NCBI RefSeq assembly: GCF_004364345.1
Contig: NZ_SOCA01000004.1
Location: 124,001-188,000 of the forward strand
DNA: 64,000 bases
DNA from: Prosthecobacter fusiformis
Lineage (GTDB): Bacteria > Verrucomicrobiota > Verrucomicrobiia > Verrucomicrobiales > Verrucomicrobiaceae
Reading direction: 5' to 3'
This document shows positions 1 through 8,916 of this stretch, piece by piece. Numbering within the stretch: the first letter of the stretch is position 1; every line of letters begins with the position of its first letter. The position numbers were made by a program, and so were the translations under genes. The notes beneath the pieces are model-generated. The model was not told the origin of the DNA. It made no database searches and saw only the letters and a program-made list of their open reading frames with translations.

Positions 1-479
1 TCAAGAGATCTTGATTCGGGGTAAATAAAGCTGATAGGCAGGGATTGTGTACTTGCTGCTTCCTGCCATGCTGCGAAATGGATGCCACTGCCTGCGGTGA
101 CTATTATACGTTCAAATGCTGATGACTCAAGGGTATTGAGCGCAGTCTGAAGGCTGATCAAATAGGCAATGACCAGCCGTCGCGCATCTGTCGTCAGGCA
201 GGCAGTTCGAAAACTCCGGTGGGTTGGAATCCCTTCTTGCGAGAGTTCAGCACTTAGAAATTCATCGAGTATATCGTCTGCTTTGCGATCAATGTCTGTG
301 GCTTGCTCTTTTGAAATGACGTCAGTGTAGTCTAACCATTTTTTAATATTGGGATAGAGATGGCGATTCAGGTGTGTGTCAATTTCAAGGACCGTAGTTG
401 ATGAGGCTTCACAAGACCGCAGGTGTTTGCTCACTGATTTGCCTGCAAGTGTTCCAGATACTAAAAGAGTCCTTGTCAT
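1..479 (-). CDS. Unknown protein of the nonulosonate locus, cut by the left edge
   Basis: The frame is open from an ATG at 479 down to base 1, so only the first 159 codons are present and the C-terminus lies outside the window. The protein begins MTRTLLVSGTLAGKS, which could be a beta-strand followed by a P-loop-like turn, but no complete motif is visible. A later stretch ends with SGIHFAAWQEAA. It follows the B12-mutase-like gene by 78 bp on the same strand and is probably the next gene of the same operon. I do not recognise the family. A role in sugar or amino-acid modification of the surface glycan is inferred only from position. No Shine-Dalgarno sequence is seen before the ATG. Confidence 0.6.
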   Translation of the reverse strand, partial: MTRTLLVSGTLAGKSVSKHLRSCEASSTTVLEIDTHLNRHLYPNIKKWLDYTDVISKEQATDIDRKADDILDEFLSAELSQEGIPTHRSFRTACLTTDARRLVIAYLISLQTALNTLESSAFERIIVTAGSGIHFAAWQEAASTQSLPISFIYPESRSL

Positions 480-556
480 GCAGAAGAGCCGGTGTTGCGG
501 AGTGTCGTGATTCCATGGTGGAGGAAATGTCTCGCACGCATGGTTTGCAGGCTTGA

Positions 557-2434
557 TTAAAGCGGTATTTTAATATCGCTTAGTTGTGTAGTGGCGATCT
601 CTGAGCGGATTTTGGCACTTATGGGTTTGCCTGCGGCGTCTACTATGGCGATACCTCCATCAATGATATCAGTGTTCCACGAGGTTGCATGGCGAAATTC
701 CTCCCGGCATTCCCACAAGTATGGAGCTGCTAGGAAACCTGCAGCAAAAATCCGATAAAGTCCCTGCTGAGTGTAAGGTTCTGGAATGGCCTTCTCGATG
801 GCTGCTATCATCACACGTACTTCTTCCAGAAGGTGGGTAGTGCGGTCGGTTAAATCACGGTTCTGACCCATGTGTGGCACCTTGCCTCTAGCACGAAGGA
901 GACGATAATCCGTAAGGGCCGCACGAGTAATCTGGAGGCTTTCATTGATCACGTCAGGATCCGCTAGATGAGAGGCTTCGGAGTAACTGACCACATGAAT
1001 CATCGGGGGACTGGAGGTGTCCTCAGGCTCAATGTCATCCATGAGGGCGGACACGGCGGCAAGCTGGGCCTTGGCCTTTTGCAGGTCCGGGGAGAAATAA
1101 TCCAATCCCGCGCGAGGTTGTAGGATGACGCGGAAGGTATCGTCTTCCAATTCACGAACCAGTGTGAGCATGGACCGGGCCTTGGCAAGGTCTTGTATTC
1201 CCCATGTATATTTCGGGGTATTGAGCATGTTCTGGAGAATGAAGTATCGTACGCCCAGTCGTTTGGCTGTCTTAGCGGCGAGATAAGCGGAAAGTACATA
1301 CGTGACATCGTCGCCTCCTCTGAAAGCGAAGTGATGAGGAATGTTTGGCTCAAACGGCTTATTGGTCGGGGCAATGACGCGCAGGGTTTCCAGGTGCTCT
1401 CCTAAATTATGGTAAACAGTATGAGGACCACGACCGTCCATTTGACTGAACCACCAAAATGACATGGCGTGCCAGGCAATGTTTAAGGAACGCTCATGGA
1501 TCGTTGCGAGCTTTGGAATATTCGTGGTTCCCGCATAGGTGCGTACTAGCATGGGGGAGGCGGCTTCCCGAATACGCCGGTATTCAGCTTCGGAGTTAAC
1601 AGGAACCCCTCCTCCATTGGGAGCGTCTTCCCAGTTTTCGCCAAAACGCTCCTGAGTTAGTTGTGATGTCCCAATCGATACCGTATCCAGAAGACCAGCT
1701 TTAGAAAGCTGGCCGAGCCAAATGATGAACTGCTCGATGGCCTCCATCCGATTCGGGCAGTAGGGGCCGACATGGACGCGCAACAGAGGTGATTGGCGGC
1801 GGGCCAGCATATGATCGAGACGATTCACCACATGGTCTGTACTGGTGCCATATCCTGGGTATCCTGAGCGGTCTTCAGCTTTTATTTTTAAATACGCACC
1901 GTCGGCGATGAGCTCATGCCCAAAGTTGAGTCGGAGGTTATCATAGGCTGAGTTTTTGGCGAGGGAAGCGGGAATACGGTGCTGGGGAACCCCCATTTTT
2001 TCCAGGCTTTCAGCTGGACTTTCATCTCCACAAAAGACAGGAAATTGCTTGCCATATTTGCTGGTGATAAGGTCACAAGCTGGTGGCAGGCCAGCGAAGT
2101 AGACGCCGCGTAATGGACCACCATGCTCGACCCTGAGTTTCTGGCTTTCGAGCAGATAAAGTAGTTTGCCAAAATATTCGGACGCCTGGGTGGGATCTAA
2201 ACGATAGCTGAGACCTAGTCTTGTGATTCCCTCCGCCAGCACCCAGTCACGGATACAAATGATGCTGTCGGGATGGGAGATGAAGTTGACGGCATCCGTG
2301 ATTTCTCGTGGAGCGATGATGGCCCGATACCCAGATTCTTTGATCAGTTTGGCCGCGTAACTCATGCCTAGGGTATGGCAGTCCACGGTGGGCCTGATCA
2401 TGCCGATGATTTCGTGTGGCAGCAGTGGGAGCAT
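557..2434 (-). CDS. Cobalamin-dependent mutase-like protein (fused B12-binding and glutamate mutase E-like parts)
   Basis: This 625-residue protein starts with a DCHTLG sequence at residues 18-23. It fits the DxHxxG motif whose histidine ligates cobalt in base-off B12 enzymes, and glutamate mutase S subunits carry the same DCHxxG form. A GG pair near residue 109 could be the later part of that domain. The remaining ~500 residues, with GTTNIPKLATIHE, MDGRGPHTVYHNLGEHLE and LQPRAGLDYF, could form the TIM-barrel-like catalytic (E) part. The likely chemistry is therefore a B12 carbon-skeleton rearrangement such as glutamate to 3-methylaspartate, but the substrate is unknown. It lies 17 bp after the opine-type dehydrogenase gene in the nonulosonate operon. 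Translation may start at residue 12 (ATG at 2401), which keeps the whole motif. Confidence 0.6.
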   Translation of the reverse strand: MLPLLPHEIIGMIRPTVDCHTLGMSYAAKLIKESGYRAIIAPREITDAVNFISHPDSIICIRDWVLAEGITRLGLSYRLDPTQASEYFGKLLYLLESQKLRVEHGGPLRGVYFAGLPPACDLITSKYGKQFPVFCGDESPAESLEKMGVPQHRIPASLAKNSAYDNLRLNFGHELIADGAYLKIKAEDRSGYPGYGTSTDHVVNRLDHMLARRQSPLLRVHVGPYCPNRMEAIEQFIIWLGQLSKAGLLDTVSIGTSQLTQERFGENWEDAPNGGGVPVNSEAEYRRIREAASPMLVRTYAGTTNIPKLATIHERSLNIAWHAMSFWWFSQMDGRGPHTVYHNLGEHLETLRVIAPTNKPFEPNIPHHFAFRGGDDVTYVLSAYLAAKTAKRLGVRYFILQNMLNTPKYTWGIQDLAKARSMLTLVRELEDDTFRVILQPRAGLDYFSPDLQKAKAQLAAVSALMDDIEPEDTSSPPMIHVVSYSEASHLADPDVINESLQITRAALTDYRLLRARGKVPHMGQNRDLTDRTTHLLEEVRVMIAAIEKAIPEPYTQQGLYRIFAAGFLAAPYLWECREEFRHATSWNTDIIDGGIAIVDAAGKPISAKIRSEIATTQLSDIKIPL

Positions 2435-2451
2435 ATGGGAGAGAGGAGGAG

Positions 2452-3558
2452 TTAACTGGCCGCTCGTATAATGTCCTGTACATTGAGCCCCTGCAAATCC
2501 ATGCTCTGCAGGTTGCGTCCTTCAGCCCAAAAGTCACGCTTTAGAAGACTGGAGCCAATATTGACTAGGCTGCGCATGAGCGGCATTTCCAGCCCGACGA
2601 GTTCCCCAAATGCCACCATGGGGACAAGTCCTGTCGGAAGATCCTCCGTCAATAGCCGGCTGTGAAGTTGTGTGGGGGAGGTGATGTCATGATAAGCTGG
2701 ATTTCCACGAAAGCGCTCGCGTAAGGTATCCCCCGAGCTTTCAGGGTAAGCGGCGACAATCCATTCAAAAATAGACTTGAGATTTATCCCATAGCATCGG
2801 CCGAGCTTGATGCGCTCTTGATCCAGCTCCAAGAGAAAGTCCGAGACGAGGGGGGATATGTCTTGATAAAAGAAAAACTGTTCACCCCGCTCAATGGCAG
2901 CAGCATTGAATAAAACAATGGCCGGATGGAAAATGGCACCAATATTTTCGAAACTGGTATGAAGCAGACTTTCAGCCTCCCTCATTCCCGGCATAAGGCA
3001 CCGTAGTCTGGGAACGATTTCCGAGGTTCGTGAGTAAGGCAATGCCGCCACGGGGACACATTCTTTAATACCGATCACGCGCACTTCGCATGCACTTGTG
3101 GCCCGGCAGGCGAAGATTAAGCTCTGGCTTTCGCAGATATCGATGCGATGGCCGGGCAAAAGAACGTTTAAGACCTTCCGAATCTCGAAAGCCCCCCCCG
3201 TGCGTCCTGGTTGTAGAAAGATACACGCATCCGCAGCGAGAAAAGGCGCAGCAGCCTCAATTACTAAACGGTGAGCATCCGCTGTCGTCACCAGCATCAC
3301 TAAATCCGCATCACGTACAGCTACAGAGATATTGTCAGTCGTCTCTATATCTTCTGCCACGCCTTCGAGGGCGCCTGTGAGTTGTATTTTCCCGGTTGCG
3401 CGGAGCTCCTGTAAATGGTTCCAGTTCCTGTTCCAGAGTGTGACTGGCTGTCCTTGCATCCGGAGGGAGGCGGCGAGGGCACGGCCTCCATTACCAGCGC
3501 CGAGGATGGCCACTTTCCGAAAAGGCAGTGTTGGGAGCATTTTCTGCGCCTCTCTCAT
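2452..3558 (-). CDS. Octopine/nopaline dehydrogenase family protein
   Basis: This 368-residue protein has an N-terminal Rossmann fold with VAILGAGNGGRALAASL at about residues 15-31, the dinucleotide-binding GxGxxG pattern. The C-terminal helical domain resembles opine dehydrogenases, with a catalytic-type histidine in FHPAIVLFNAA. Family members reductively join an amino acid to an oxo-acid using NAD(P)H. The ATG overlaps the stop of the ATP-grasp gene by 4 bp (ATGA), so translation is probably coupled. Next to a B12 mutase-like gene and an ATP-grasp ligase, it may build an amino-acid-derived group for the surface sugar, which is inference. A run of eight G on the coding strand (3192-3199) lies mid-gene and could be slippage-prone. 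Translation could also start at residue 7. Confidence 0.75.
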   Translation of the reverse strand: MREAQKMLPTLPFRKVAILGAGNGGRALAASLRMQGQPVTLWNRNWNHLQELRATGKIQLTGALEGVAEDIETTDNISVAVRDADLVMLVTTADAHRLVIEAAAPFLAADACIFLQPGRTGGAFEIRKVLNVLLPGHRIDICESQSLIFACRATSACEVRVIGIKECVPVAALPYSRTSEIVPRLRCLMPGMREAESLLHTSFENIGAIFHPAIVLFNAAAIERGEQFFFYQDISPLVSDFLLELDQERIKLGRCYGINLKSIFEWIVAAYPESSGDTLRERFRGNPAYHDITSPTQLHSRLLTEDLPTGLVPMVAFGELVGLEMPLMRSLVNIGSSLLKRDFWAEGRNLQSMDLQGLNVQDIIRAAS

Positions 3559-4802
3559 AAAGTGATTTCGCTGGAAAGGATGCGTGGTGCCACTGATTGG
3601 ATGGTTTGGTCGGTAAGCCTGACTCCCAAATGGATCTGGGATGCTATCTGAGCAACTTGTTGCTCTGCTGTTGCGAGGTCAGATGCAATAAGGGAAAGAT
3701 AACCGATGCGATCAACATTCGGACCGTCTGGTGCCATGTGACTTCCTACGGGCTTGCGCCATTGCATGCGTGCATCAGCAGGGATTGCTGGTAGTTGAAT
3801 GCTGGTAAGATGTCCTTCCACAGGCGAGTAAAAAAATCGTTCTACTCCCACACCTGAAATGATTTTTGAGTTGATTTCAGGCTCTTCTCCCAAGGCTTGG
3901 CGGACAATAAAGTCCACCATATTCACTCCTGTTAAAGATGGAGCAAGGTGATGAATCATCGGCCCGCCTCCCAAACGTGGACCGACATCAATGACAAGCC
4001 ATTTTCCCTCTGCCTGGACCAGATCCACATGAGAAGCCCCTATGTCGAGCCCCAATGCCTTATGCAATGCTGAAAGCTGATCTCGGAGCTCTTCTGTTTC
4101 GGTTTTACTTAAATCGGTGGGGACCGTGACTCCCGCCGTGCTGATACGCGGGTGACGCCTAACCATCTTTTCAGCAGAAAAAATGAGGTGGGTATGCCCT
4201 CGACTAATGAGAGATTCGGCCCCAATAACCCTAGCGTCTGGATAGTAACGCTCAACGACTACCAGTGCGTTTCTGGATTCACGCTGAGCGAGATCAAACC
4301 GCTGGTGTATTTCTTCCTCAGAGAAAGCGGGCTCAATTCCTCGGCATCCTGACGCATCAGCTGCCTTTAATAGGAGTGGGTAGCCGTGAATCTGAGCTAC
4401 ACTGACCGCCTCTTCAGCAGAGGAGCATGTTTCTCCAGCAGCCACAGGTACTCCAGCAGCCCGGCAGGCTGCTTTCATTGCATTTTTATCGGTGGCGTTC
4501 TCAGCAGCGGCACAAGAGACCGCCGGCAGCCCAAGTTGGGCTGCGACGTGGGAGACTGTGCGGGGCCCCAGGTTTGTTGCCATGGTGCAGATGCCTGAGA
4601 TCTGATGCTGCCTCGCGGCAGTTGTCACAGCATCCAGATCCGAAGTATCGATGACCAAGGCCTCATCGGCGTGCTCCATGCCAGGTGCGGAAGGATTTCC
4701 ATCGACGGCCAGTGTTCGACAGCCGAGTTCTCGTGCGCGATGAATCATTGGCAACTGATCATAGCTGCCTCCGATCACCATAAGGGTTCTGAAATGGGTC
4801 AT
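3555..4802 (-). CDS. ATP-grasp family carboxylate-amine ligase
   Basis: This 415-residue protein has a preATP-grasp Rossmann-like start (LMVIGGSYDQLPMI), a central nucleotide-binding region (GYPLLLKAADASGCRG, residues ~140-155) and a metal-binding part ending in VIDVGPRLGGGP. It resembles carbamoyl-phosphate synthase and PurK-type ligases, which join a carboxylate, activated as an acyl-phosphate, to an amine. The frame could extend to a TTG at 4826, but the ATG at 4802 lies one base after the pseG stop and is the better start. It overlaps the next gene by 4 bp. In this locus it could acylate an amino group of the nonulosonic acid or ligate an amino acid; the substrate is not evident from the sequence. 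Confidence 0.75.
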   Translation of the reverse strand: MTHFRTLMVIGGSYDQLPMIHRARELGCRTLAVDGNPSAPGMEHADEALVIDTSDLDAVTTAARQHQISGICTMATNLGPRTVSHVAAQLGLPAVSCAAAENATDKNAMKAACRAAGVPVAAGETCSSAEEAVSVAQIHGYPLLLKAADASGCRGIEPAFSEEEIHQRFDLAQRESRNALVVVERYYPDARVIGAESLISRGHTHLIFSAEKMVRRHPRISTAGVTVPTDLSKTETEELRDQLSALHKALGLDIGASHVDLVQAEGKWLVIDVGPRLGGGPMIHHLAPSLTGVNMVDFIVRQALGEEPEINSKIISGVGVERFFYSPVEGHLTSIQLPAIPADARMQWRKPVGSHMAPDGPNVDRIGYLSLIASDLATAEQQVAQIASQIHLGVRLTDQTIQSVAPRILSSEITL

Positions 4803-4803
4803 G

Positions 4804-5775
4804 TTAGTTTGAAAAAGTCGACTCAATCAGGGAAGCTACGCGATACAAGCCCTGTCCGTCCACCAACCTCTGTGCTTGGGTGGAAAGGCTGGCGCGGAGG
4901 TCTTCATCTTGCAAGCGAACGAGCGTCTGACAGACTTCGTGAGAGGTTTCTGCCATCAATGCAGCACCGTGAGAAACAAATGTACAAGCTGCATCTCGTT
5001 GGAGGGGAGTCTGGGGGAAAATAATCATAGGCAGTCCGAGGCGGCAGCACTCATAGGCTGTCATCCCCCCACTGCAAATGACCACCTCCGCTCTCTGGAG
5101 CATGGTCAGCATGTCATTTGGGGTCTGATGCAAGGTTAAGCTGCTTGGCCCTTCTTCAAGGCGGCCTCGATATAAAGGTCCAACGACAACATCGAAAAGG
5201 AGGCTGGTCACCGTATGTGCACAATCCCGTCCCAGATTCAAACCACGGCCCTCTGCATCTCCTCCCAAAGTGATCAAGACTCGACTCAGAACAGGTGGGG
5301 GTAAGTGTGGAGATGCTTTTACAAAAACGTCACGCAGAATGACGAATTCGGGACCCAGATGCAGTTCTCTTCCGGTGAATCTACCATGGAAGTCCGGGCG
5401 CGGTATCATGCCATCTATCCGTACGTCCACTTCATCCCTACCCTCGCCCGCCCCGCCGATGCTAAGAACAAGGCCTCTCTTTTTTAACTCTATTACAAGA
5501 GGAAGTGGTGTAGCGATGAGATCCAGAATAAAGCCCTGAGGCTCGAAAGCTTGTTCTGCCAGCAATGAATGAAGTGCCTCGACGGACCATTCAGGCATCT
5601 CCAACCTGGGAATCCTTCGTGTGATAAGTTCTTGTTGGAGGCTTTCTGAAAGTGGCGGGGTAACCCATACCAAACGCAGGTTTGAAGCGAGCGCGCCAGT
5701 CAAGGCTATGCAGCGATGCCAGTGACCCAGCCCTGTCTTGGTGCCGACATCTAAAAATAGGAGCAGAGTTTTCAA
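4804..5775 (-). CDS. pseG: PseG-like UDP-2,4-diacetamido-2,4,6-trideoxy-altropyranose hydrolase
   Basis: This 323-residue GT-B-fold protein removes UDP from the altrose intermediate in pseudaminic acid synthesis. The N-terminal motif GLGHWHRC (residues 15-22) matches the PseG/SpsG GxGHxxRC loop, with His18 in the place of the catalytic histidine. The C-terminal nucleotide-binding part contains EVVICSGGMTAYECCRLGLP, typical of the family. The first codon is TTG at 5775, three bases after the methyltransferase gene. It lies between that gene and the ATP-grasp gene in a tight operon with pseF and pseI, which supports the assignment. The N-acyl groups on its real substrate may differ from acetyl, because no pseH is seen. 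Confidence 0.85.
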   Translation of the reverse strand: MKTLLLFLDVGTKTGLGHWHRCIALTGALASNLRLVWVTPPLSESLQQELITRRIPRLEMPEWSVEALHSLLAEQAFEPQGFILDLIATPLPLVIELKKRGLVLSIGGAGEGRDEVDVRIDGMIPRPDFHGRFTGRELHLGPEFVILRDVFVKASPHLPPPVLSRVLITLGGDAEGRGLNLGRDCAHTVTSLLFDVVVGPLYRGRLEEGPSSLTLHQTPNDMLTMLQRAEVVICSGGMTAYECCRLGLPMIIFPQTPLQRDAACTFVSHGAALMAETSHEVCQTLVRLQDEDLRASLSTQAQRLVDGQGLYRVASLIESTFSN

Positions 5776-5778
5776 ATC

Positions 5779-6600
5779 TTAACTTTTATAGCCGTATACT
5801 ATCCAGTCTGCATACGCATAGGATGCGGTCGGGTGTAAAATCTCCACATGTCCGACCTTAATATTTTGAAAGATGCTCATGGAGCGATTCACTCTTTCAA
5901 GATCAAAAAATTCCAGTTTCAATCCCAGTTGTGCTCCCTCGTTGACGATACGAACTGTCGGGGATTCTGGCTGTTTCGCGCCAGTTAGAAAACGACCATC
6001 GTGGTCAGATTTGAACGATACTAGACAGGTGCCTCCAGGCTTTAGAATTGAATACATCACAAAGATGCATTTTTGAATATCGTCCGAATTAAGATAAAAA
6101 ATAGAACCGCGGTTGACGATAATATCCACGCTGTCTTTGTTTAGGAAGAGATGCTGCATGGGGGCGCACAGGGTAATGAGGTAAATTGTTTCTGAGTCTG
6201 CCCCTATACTACAAAGATCGAGAGGATCCATACCTCCAGAGGCCCGACGCTGAATGGCATATATACAATGATCGCCCGTCACTTGGATGTTACTGTAAAG
6301 CTCGGCTGCGTCTGTGAGTAGCTCTTGAGGAGTCACCTTTACTGCACCGTGATTACAAAACCAATCTGCCAGTGATTTAAGTCCTGAAGGAGCTAGGTCA
6401 CTCGCAATGACAAAACCCTGACAACGAACCGAAAGGAGGAAAGGAATCAGATTCCGGCCACTACCTGCTCCCAAGTCTAGCCCTACGCTAAATCCACGCT
6501 GGCGACCGCATAAAGCAACGACTTCCTCATCTGGGAAGCGGCGGATTGCCTGTCCTTGAGAATAGAGTGATTCAAATGTGTTTGATTCATCAAGTGCCAT
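5779..6600 (-). CDS. Class I SAM-dependent methyltransferase
   Basis: This 273-residue protein has a glycine-rich SAM-binding motif (GLDLGAGSGRNLIPFLL, residues ~39-55). Further on are SVDIIVNRGSIFYLN, at the motif IV position, and ILKPGGTCLVSFKSD, at the motif V/VI position. It lies 2 bp after pseI and 3 bp before pseG, so it is part of the same transcript. In this setting it probably methylates the nonulosonic acid, its amino-acid substituent or the acceptor; the target cannot be read from sequence. Confidence 0.75.
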   Translation of the reverse strand: MALDESNTFESLYSQGQAIRRFPDEEVVALCGRQRGFSVGLDLGAGSGRNLIPFLLSVRCQGFVIASDLAPSGLKSLADWFCNHGAVKVTPQELLTDAAELYSNIQVTGDHCIYAIQRRASGGMDPLDLCSIGADSETIYLITLCAPMQHLFLNKDSVDIIVNRGSIFYLNSDDIQKCIFVMYSILKPGGTCLVSFKSDHDGRFLTGAKQPESPTVRIVNEGAQLGLKLEFFDLERVNRSMSIFQNIKVGHVEILHPTASYAYADWIVYGYKS

Positions 6601-6602
6601 AA

Positions 6603-7667
6603 TCAGTTCGGTTTGAAATGAGACCAGGTGAGGGTCGTATTAATTTGTAGGGATTGGGCAATTTTCATACCGACCACTTGATCAAACATAGCTGGGGAAA
6701 TGCCATTGCCAGGACGTACCACTTTGAGGTGATGTTCTTCAATGATAGTTCCTGCCTCAAGATTCTGAGCTAAAGTGAGCGAGCGGGTGGCTTTCTCACG
6801 GCCATTTGTTTCGCATGCCAAAATGCGTTTTCGCGAGGTGCCCATAGCCGAATGCACCCGTTCCATCAGTGTAATAATCTCACCGACCTCGCCAGTTTCT
6901 GCACTAAACCAATGGTCGGGTCCTTCACGCTTCCGACTTAGAGTCACGTGTTTCTCAATCAATTGGGCCCCGAGAGCGACAGATGCGATGCACATTTCAT
7001 GACCCAAGCTGTGATCGGAAAGGCCGACACAGCATTCAGGATAAAGCTGCACCAAAGCTGGTATGGTGCGTAAATTCATCTCTTCGGCAGGTGCCGGATA
7101 TGTGGCGACGCAATGCAAAATTGCCAGATCTGTGCAACCCTGATCGAGCAAGGTTGCTATGGCGGTATCAGATTCCCCGAGTGTACATTTTCCTAGAGAA
7201 AGAATGATGGGAAGGCCCATTTTGGCCAGATGTTTAAGGAAACGCAGATGCGTCACGTCTGATGCGGCAACCTTGAAACAACGTGCCCCGATCTCAGCCA
7301 GCTTGTCAGCCCCGGCTTCAGAAAAGGGCGTGGCGAAAGGCTCGATACCTAATTCCCGAGCTTGCTTGAAAAGGACAGCCAGATCGGGTAACTTGAGGCT
7401 CATCCTGTTAAACATGTCACCGACGGGTTCGCTTCGGCGGGCATCTGCCGGTCCCCATTCGACAATCCGTGCGGTGTCAGCCACAAGTTCTTCAGCGGTA
7501 TAAAACTGAAATTTAGCCACTTTTGCGCCCTGGCTGGCAAGTTCAATCAGCATCTCAGCAGCGACCTGGGGATCACCATCATGGTTGGCACCGATTTCGG
7601 GGATGAATAGCGGGGGGGAAGAAGAACCGCCAACATGAACGTTGCCAACAAGGAATTGCGCGGCCAT
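6603..7667 (-). CDS. pseI: Pseudaminic acid synthase (NeuB family)
   Basis: This 354-residue enzyme condenses phosphoenolpyruvate with a six-carbon diamino sugar to give a nine-carbon nonulosonic acid. The TIM-barrel NeuB domain carries IPEIGANHDGD near residue 23, AKFQFYTAEEL, CVATYPAP and GLSDHSLGHE. The phrase LIEKHVTLSRKREGPDHWFS is the usual NeuB substrate/metal-site region. The last ~60 residues form the SAF (antifreeze-like) domain that covers the active site of the partner subunit. It directly follows pseF with 2 bp between them. Whether the product is pseudaminic or a related acid depends on the upstream sugar; PseB/PseC-type neighbours favour pseudaminic. A seven-C run lies close to the N-terminus (coding strand). 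Confidence 0.88.
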   Translation of the reverse strand: MAAQFLVGNVHVGGSSSPPLFIPEIGANHDGDPQVAAEMLIELASQGAKVAKFQFYTAEELVADTARIVEWGPADARRSEPVGDMFNRMSLKLPDLAVLFKQARELGIEPFATPFSEAGADKLAEIGARCFKVAASDVTHLRFLKHLAKMGLPIILSLGKCTLGESDTAIATLLDQGCTDLAILHCVATYPAPAEEMNLRTIPALVQLYPECCVGLSDHSLGHEMCIASVALGAQLIEKHVTLSRKREGPDHWFSAETGEVGEIITLMERVHSAMGTSRKRILACETNGREKATRSLTLAQNLEAGTIIEEHHLKVVRPGNGISPAMFDQVVGMKIAQSLQINTTLTWSHFKPN

Positions 7668-7669
7668 AA

Positions 7670-8377
7670 TTACTCAGAAATAGGTTCTTTTTGGAGCAGA
7701 AGTTTAAAATACAACTCAGCTGTCTGCCAGTCTTCAGGGGTGTCTATGTCCTGAACGCGGTAACGGGGAAGAATGACGGGAATTGCGGCTGGGGAGTAAA
7801 ATGAGACGCCTTTCATGTAAGGCTCAGTGCGGCCCCAATAAAATTGAGCAGCATCATGGTAGGCATGTTCCAGATCTTGGGAGCGTGTCTGCTGAAACTG
7901 CGGCTGGAACATTTCCATCCGTCCGTTTGGGTTGATCTTTAATGCCCGCTGAATAGGGAAAGGAAAGGTAGTTACGCTGAAGGCTAGATCTGCTGTGGAG
8001 GCCATAAGGGCCTCCCTTCCTGCACACAGATCCGCAGGCCTAACAAACGGAGCGGTGGCATACAGACAGCATACCAGATCCGGATGATAGCCGGATGTCT
8101 GTAATTGATGGACGGCATGCTGCACAGGGGCGCGGATCCCAGCCATATCATCGGCCAGTTCACTTGGGCGCATAAAGGGAATTTCAGCACCCGATGCGCG
8201 GCCGATATCTGCGATTTCCTCATCATCGGTGGAAACGATGACATGATCGAAAATGCCCGCAGCTTTTGCTGCCTCGATAGGCCATGCAATCATGGGTTTG
8301 CCACAGAATTCCAAGATGTTTTTACGTGGGATGCGCTTACTGCCCCCACGCGCTGGGATAATGCATACGCACTTCAT
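7670..8377 (-). CDS. pseF: CMP-pseudaminic acid cytidylyltransferase
   Basis: This 235-residue protein activates the nonulosonic acid with CTP to give the CMP-sugar used by glycosyltransferases. It starts MKCVCIIPARGGSKRIPRKN, the CTP-binding signature of the NeuA/PseF/KdsB family, and continues with GKPMIAWPIEAA. The central VSTDDEEIADI and the C-terminal YRVQDIDTPEDWQTAELYF are typical for PseF. It is the first gene of the second minus-strand block of the locus, and about 500 bp of non-coding or decayed DNA lies upstream. Confidence 0.9.
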   Translation of the reverse strand: MKCVCIIPARGGSKRIPRKNILEFCGKPMIAWPIEAAKAAGIFDHVIVSTDDEEIADIGRASGAEIPFMRPSELADDMAGIRAPVQHAVHQLQTSGYHPDLVCCLYATAPFVRPADLCAGREALMASTADLAFSVTTFPFPIQRALKINPNGRMEMFQPQFQQTRSQDLEHAYHDAAQFYWGRTEPYMKGVSFYSPAAIPVILPRYRVQDIDTPEDWQTAELYFKLLLQKEPISE

Positions 8378-8916
8378 TGGACGGGTTGGTTAATGCAGAA
8401 ATTTGCTTTGGATGCCACCTCAAAAGAACAAGCTCGGATGATAACTTTTTTAGCCAACGAGCGTCCGTTCCATCCGCTGAAAAATTTCGGCAAAGGTGGA
8501 TTTTGAGTGGCGAGCATGATGGATAATGTCTGGAAGCTTGCACTGGAAGCTAAACACGGCAAGAGCCATTTCTCTTCAGTCCGGGGCCTCGTAACTCAAA
8601 ATAGATGCCCTCTGGTTTTGAAAAATGTTCGACCCAAAAGGGTATTGTGCACTCCTTTTGGTACCATTCTCAACGGCGCTGTTCCCATTCATAAATTTCA
8701 TGCTGGCCGGGGTGGGGGTAAGTGTAACGCAGCGTAGCCACCAAGCATGGAACCAACTGCTGTGAATCTCAGCTTTTTTTTAAATTGACCGCCCTATGTG
8801 CGGCCTGATGAGGAGCATCCGTCTTTTGACTCAATAGTCCCTCGACAAGCTCTGATTGGTATATTACACCTTAATGCTTGTCCTGCGGACATAAGCCAGA
8901 CAAAATTCCTGCTGTC
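8378..8916. other. Intergenic region between pseF and the plus-strand insert
   Basis: About 540 bp separate the divergent pseF and methyltransferase genes. No intact gene is visible. The minus strand holds a decayed reading frame (8450-8768, listed separately). A TATATT box at 8860-8865 could serve as a -10 element for the plus-strand genes, with an ATG start at 8917, but no good -35 lies at the right distance. A TTGACT at 8826-8831 is too far upstream. Confidence 0.4.
8450..8768 (-). pseudogene. Decayed coding remnant in the nonulosonate locus
   Basis: Reading the minus strand from 8768 gives a protein-like stretch with RYTYPHPGQHEIYEWEQRR. It is stopped by TGA at 8672-8670 and continues in the same frame as EWYQKECTIPFWVEHFSKPE. 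After a frame change near 8577 it continues as KLPDIIHHARHSKSTFAEIF up to TAA at 8452-8450. The amino-acid composition is much more protein-like than in the other frames. I do not recognise the family. It looks like the remains of a minus-strand gene that once lay between pseC and pseF, broken by at least one stop and one frameshift. Confidence 0.4.
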
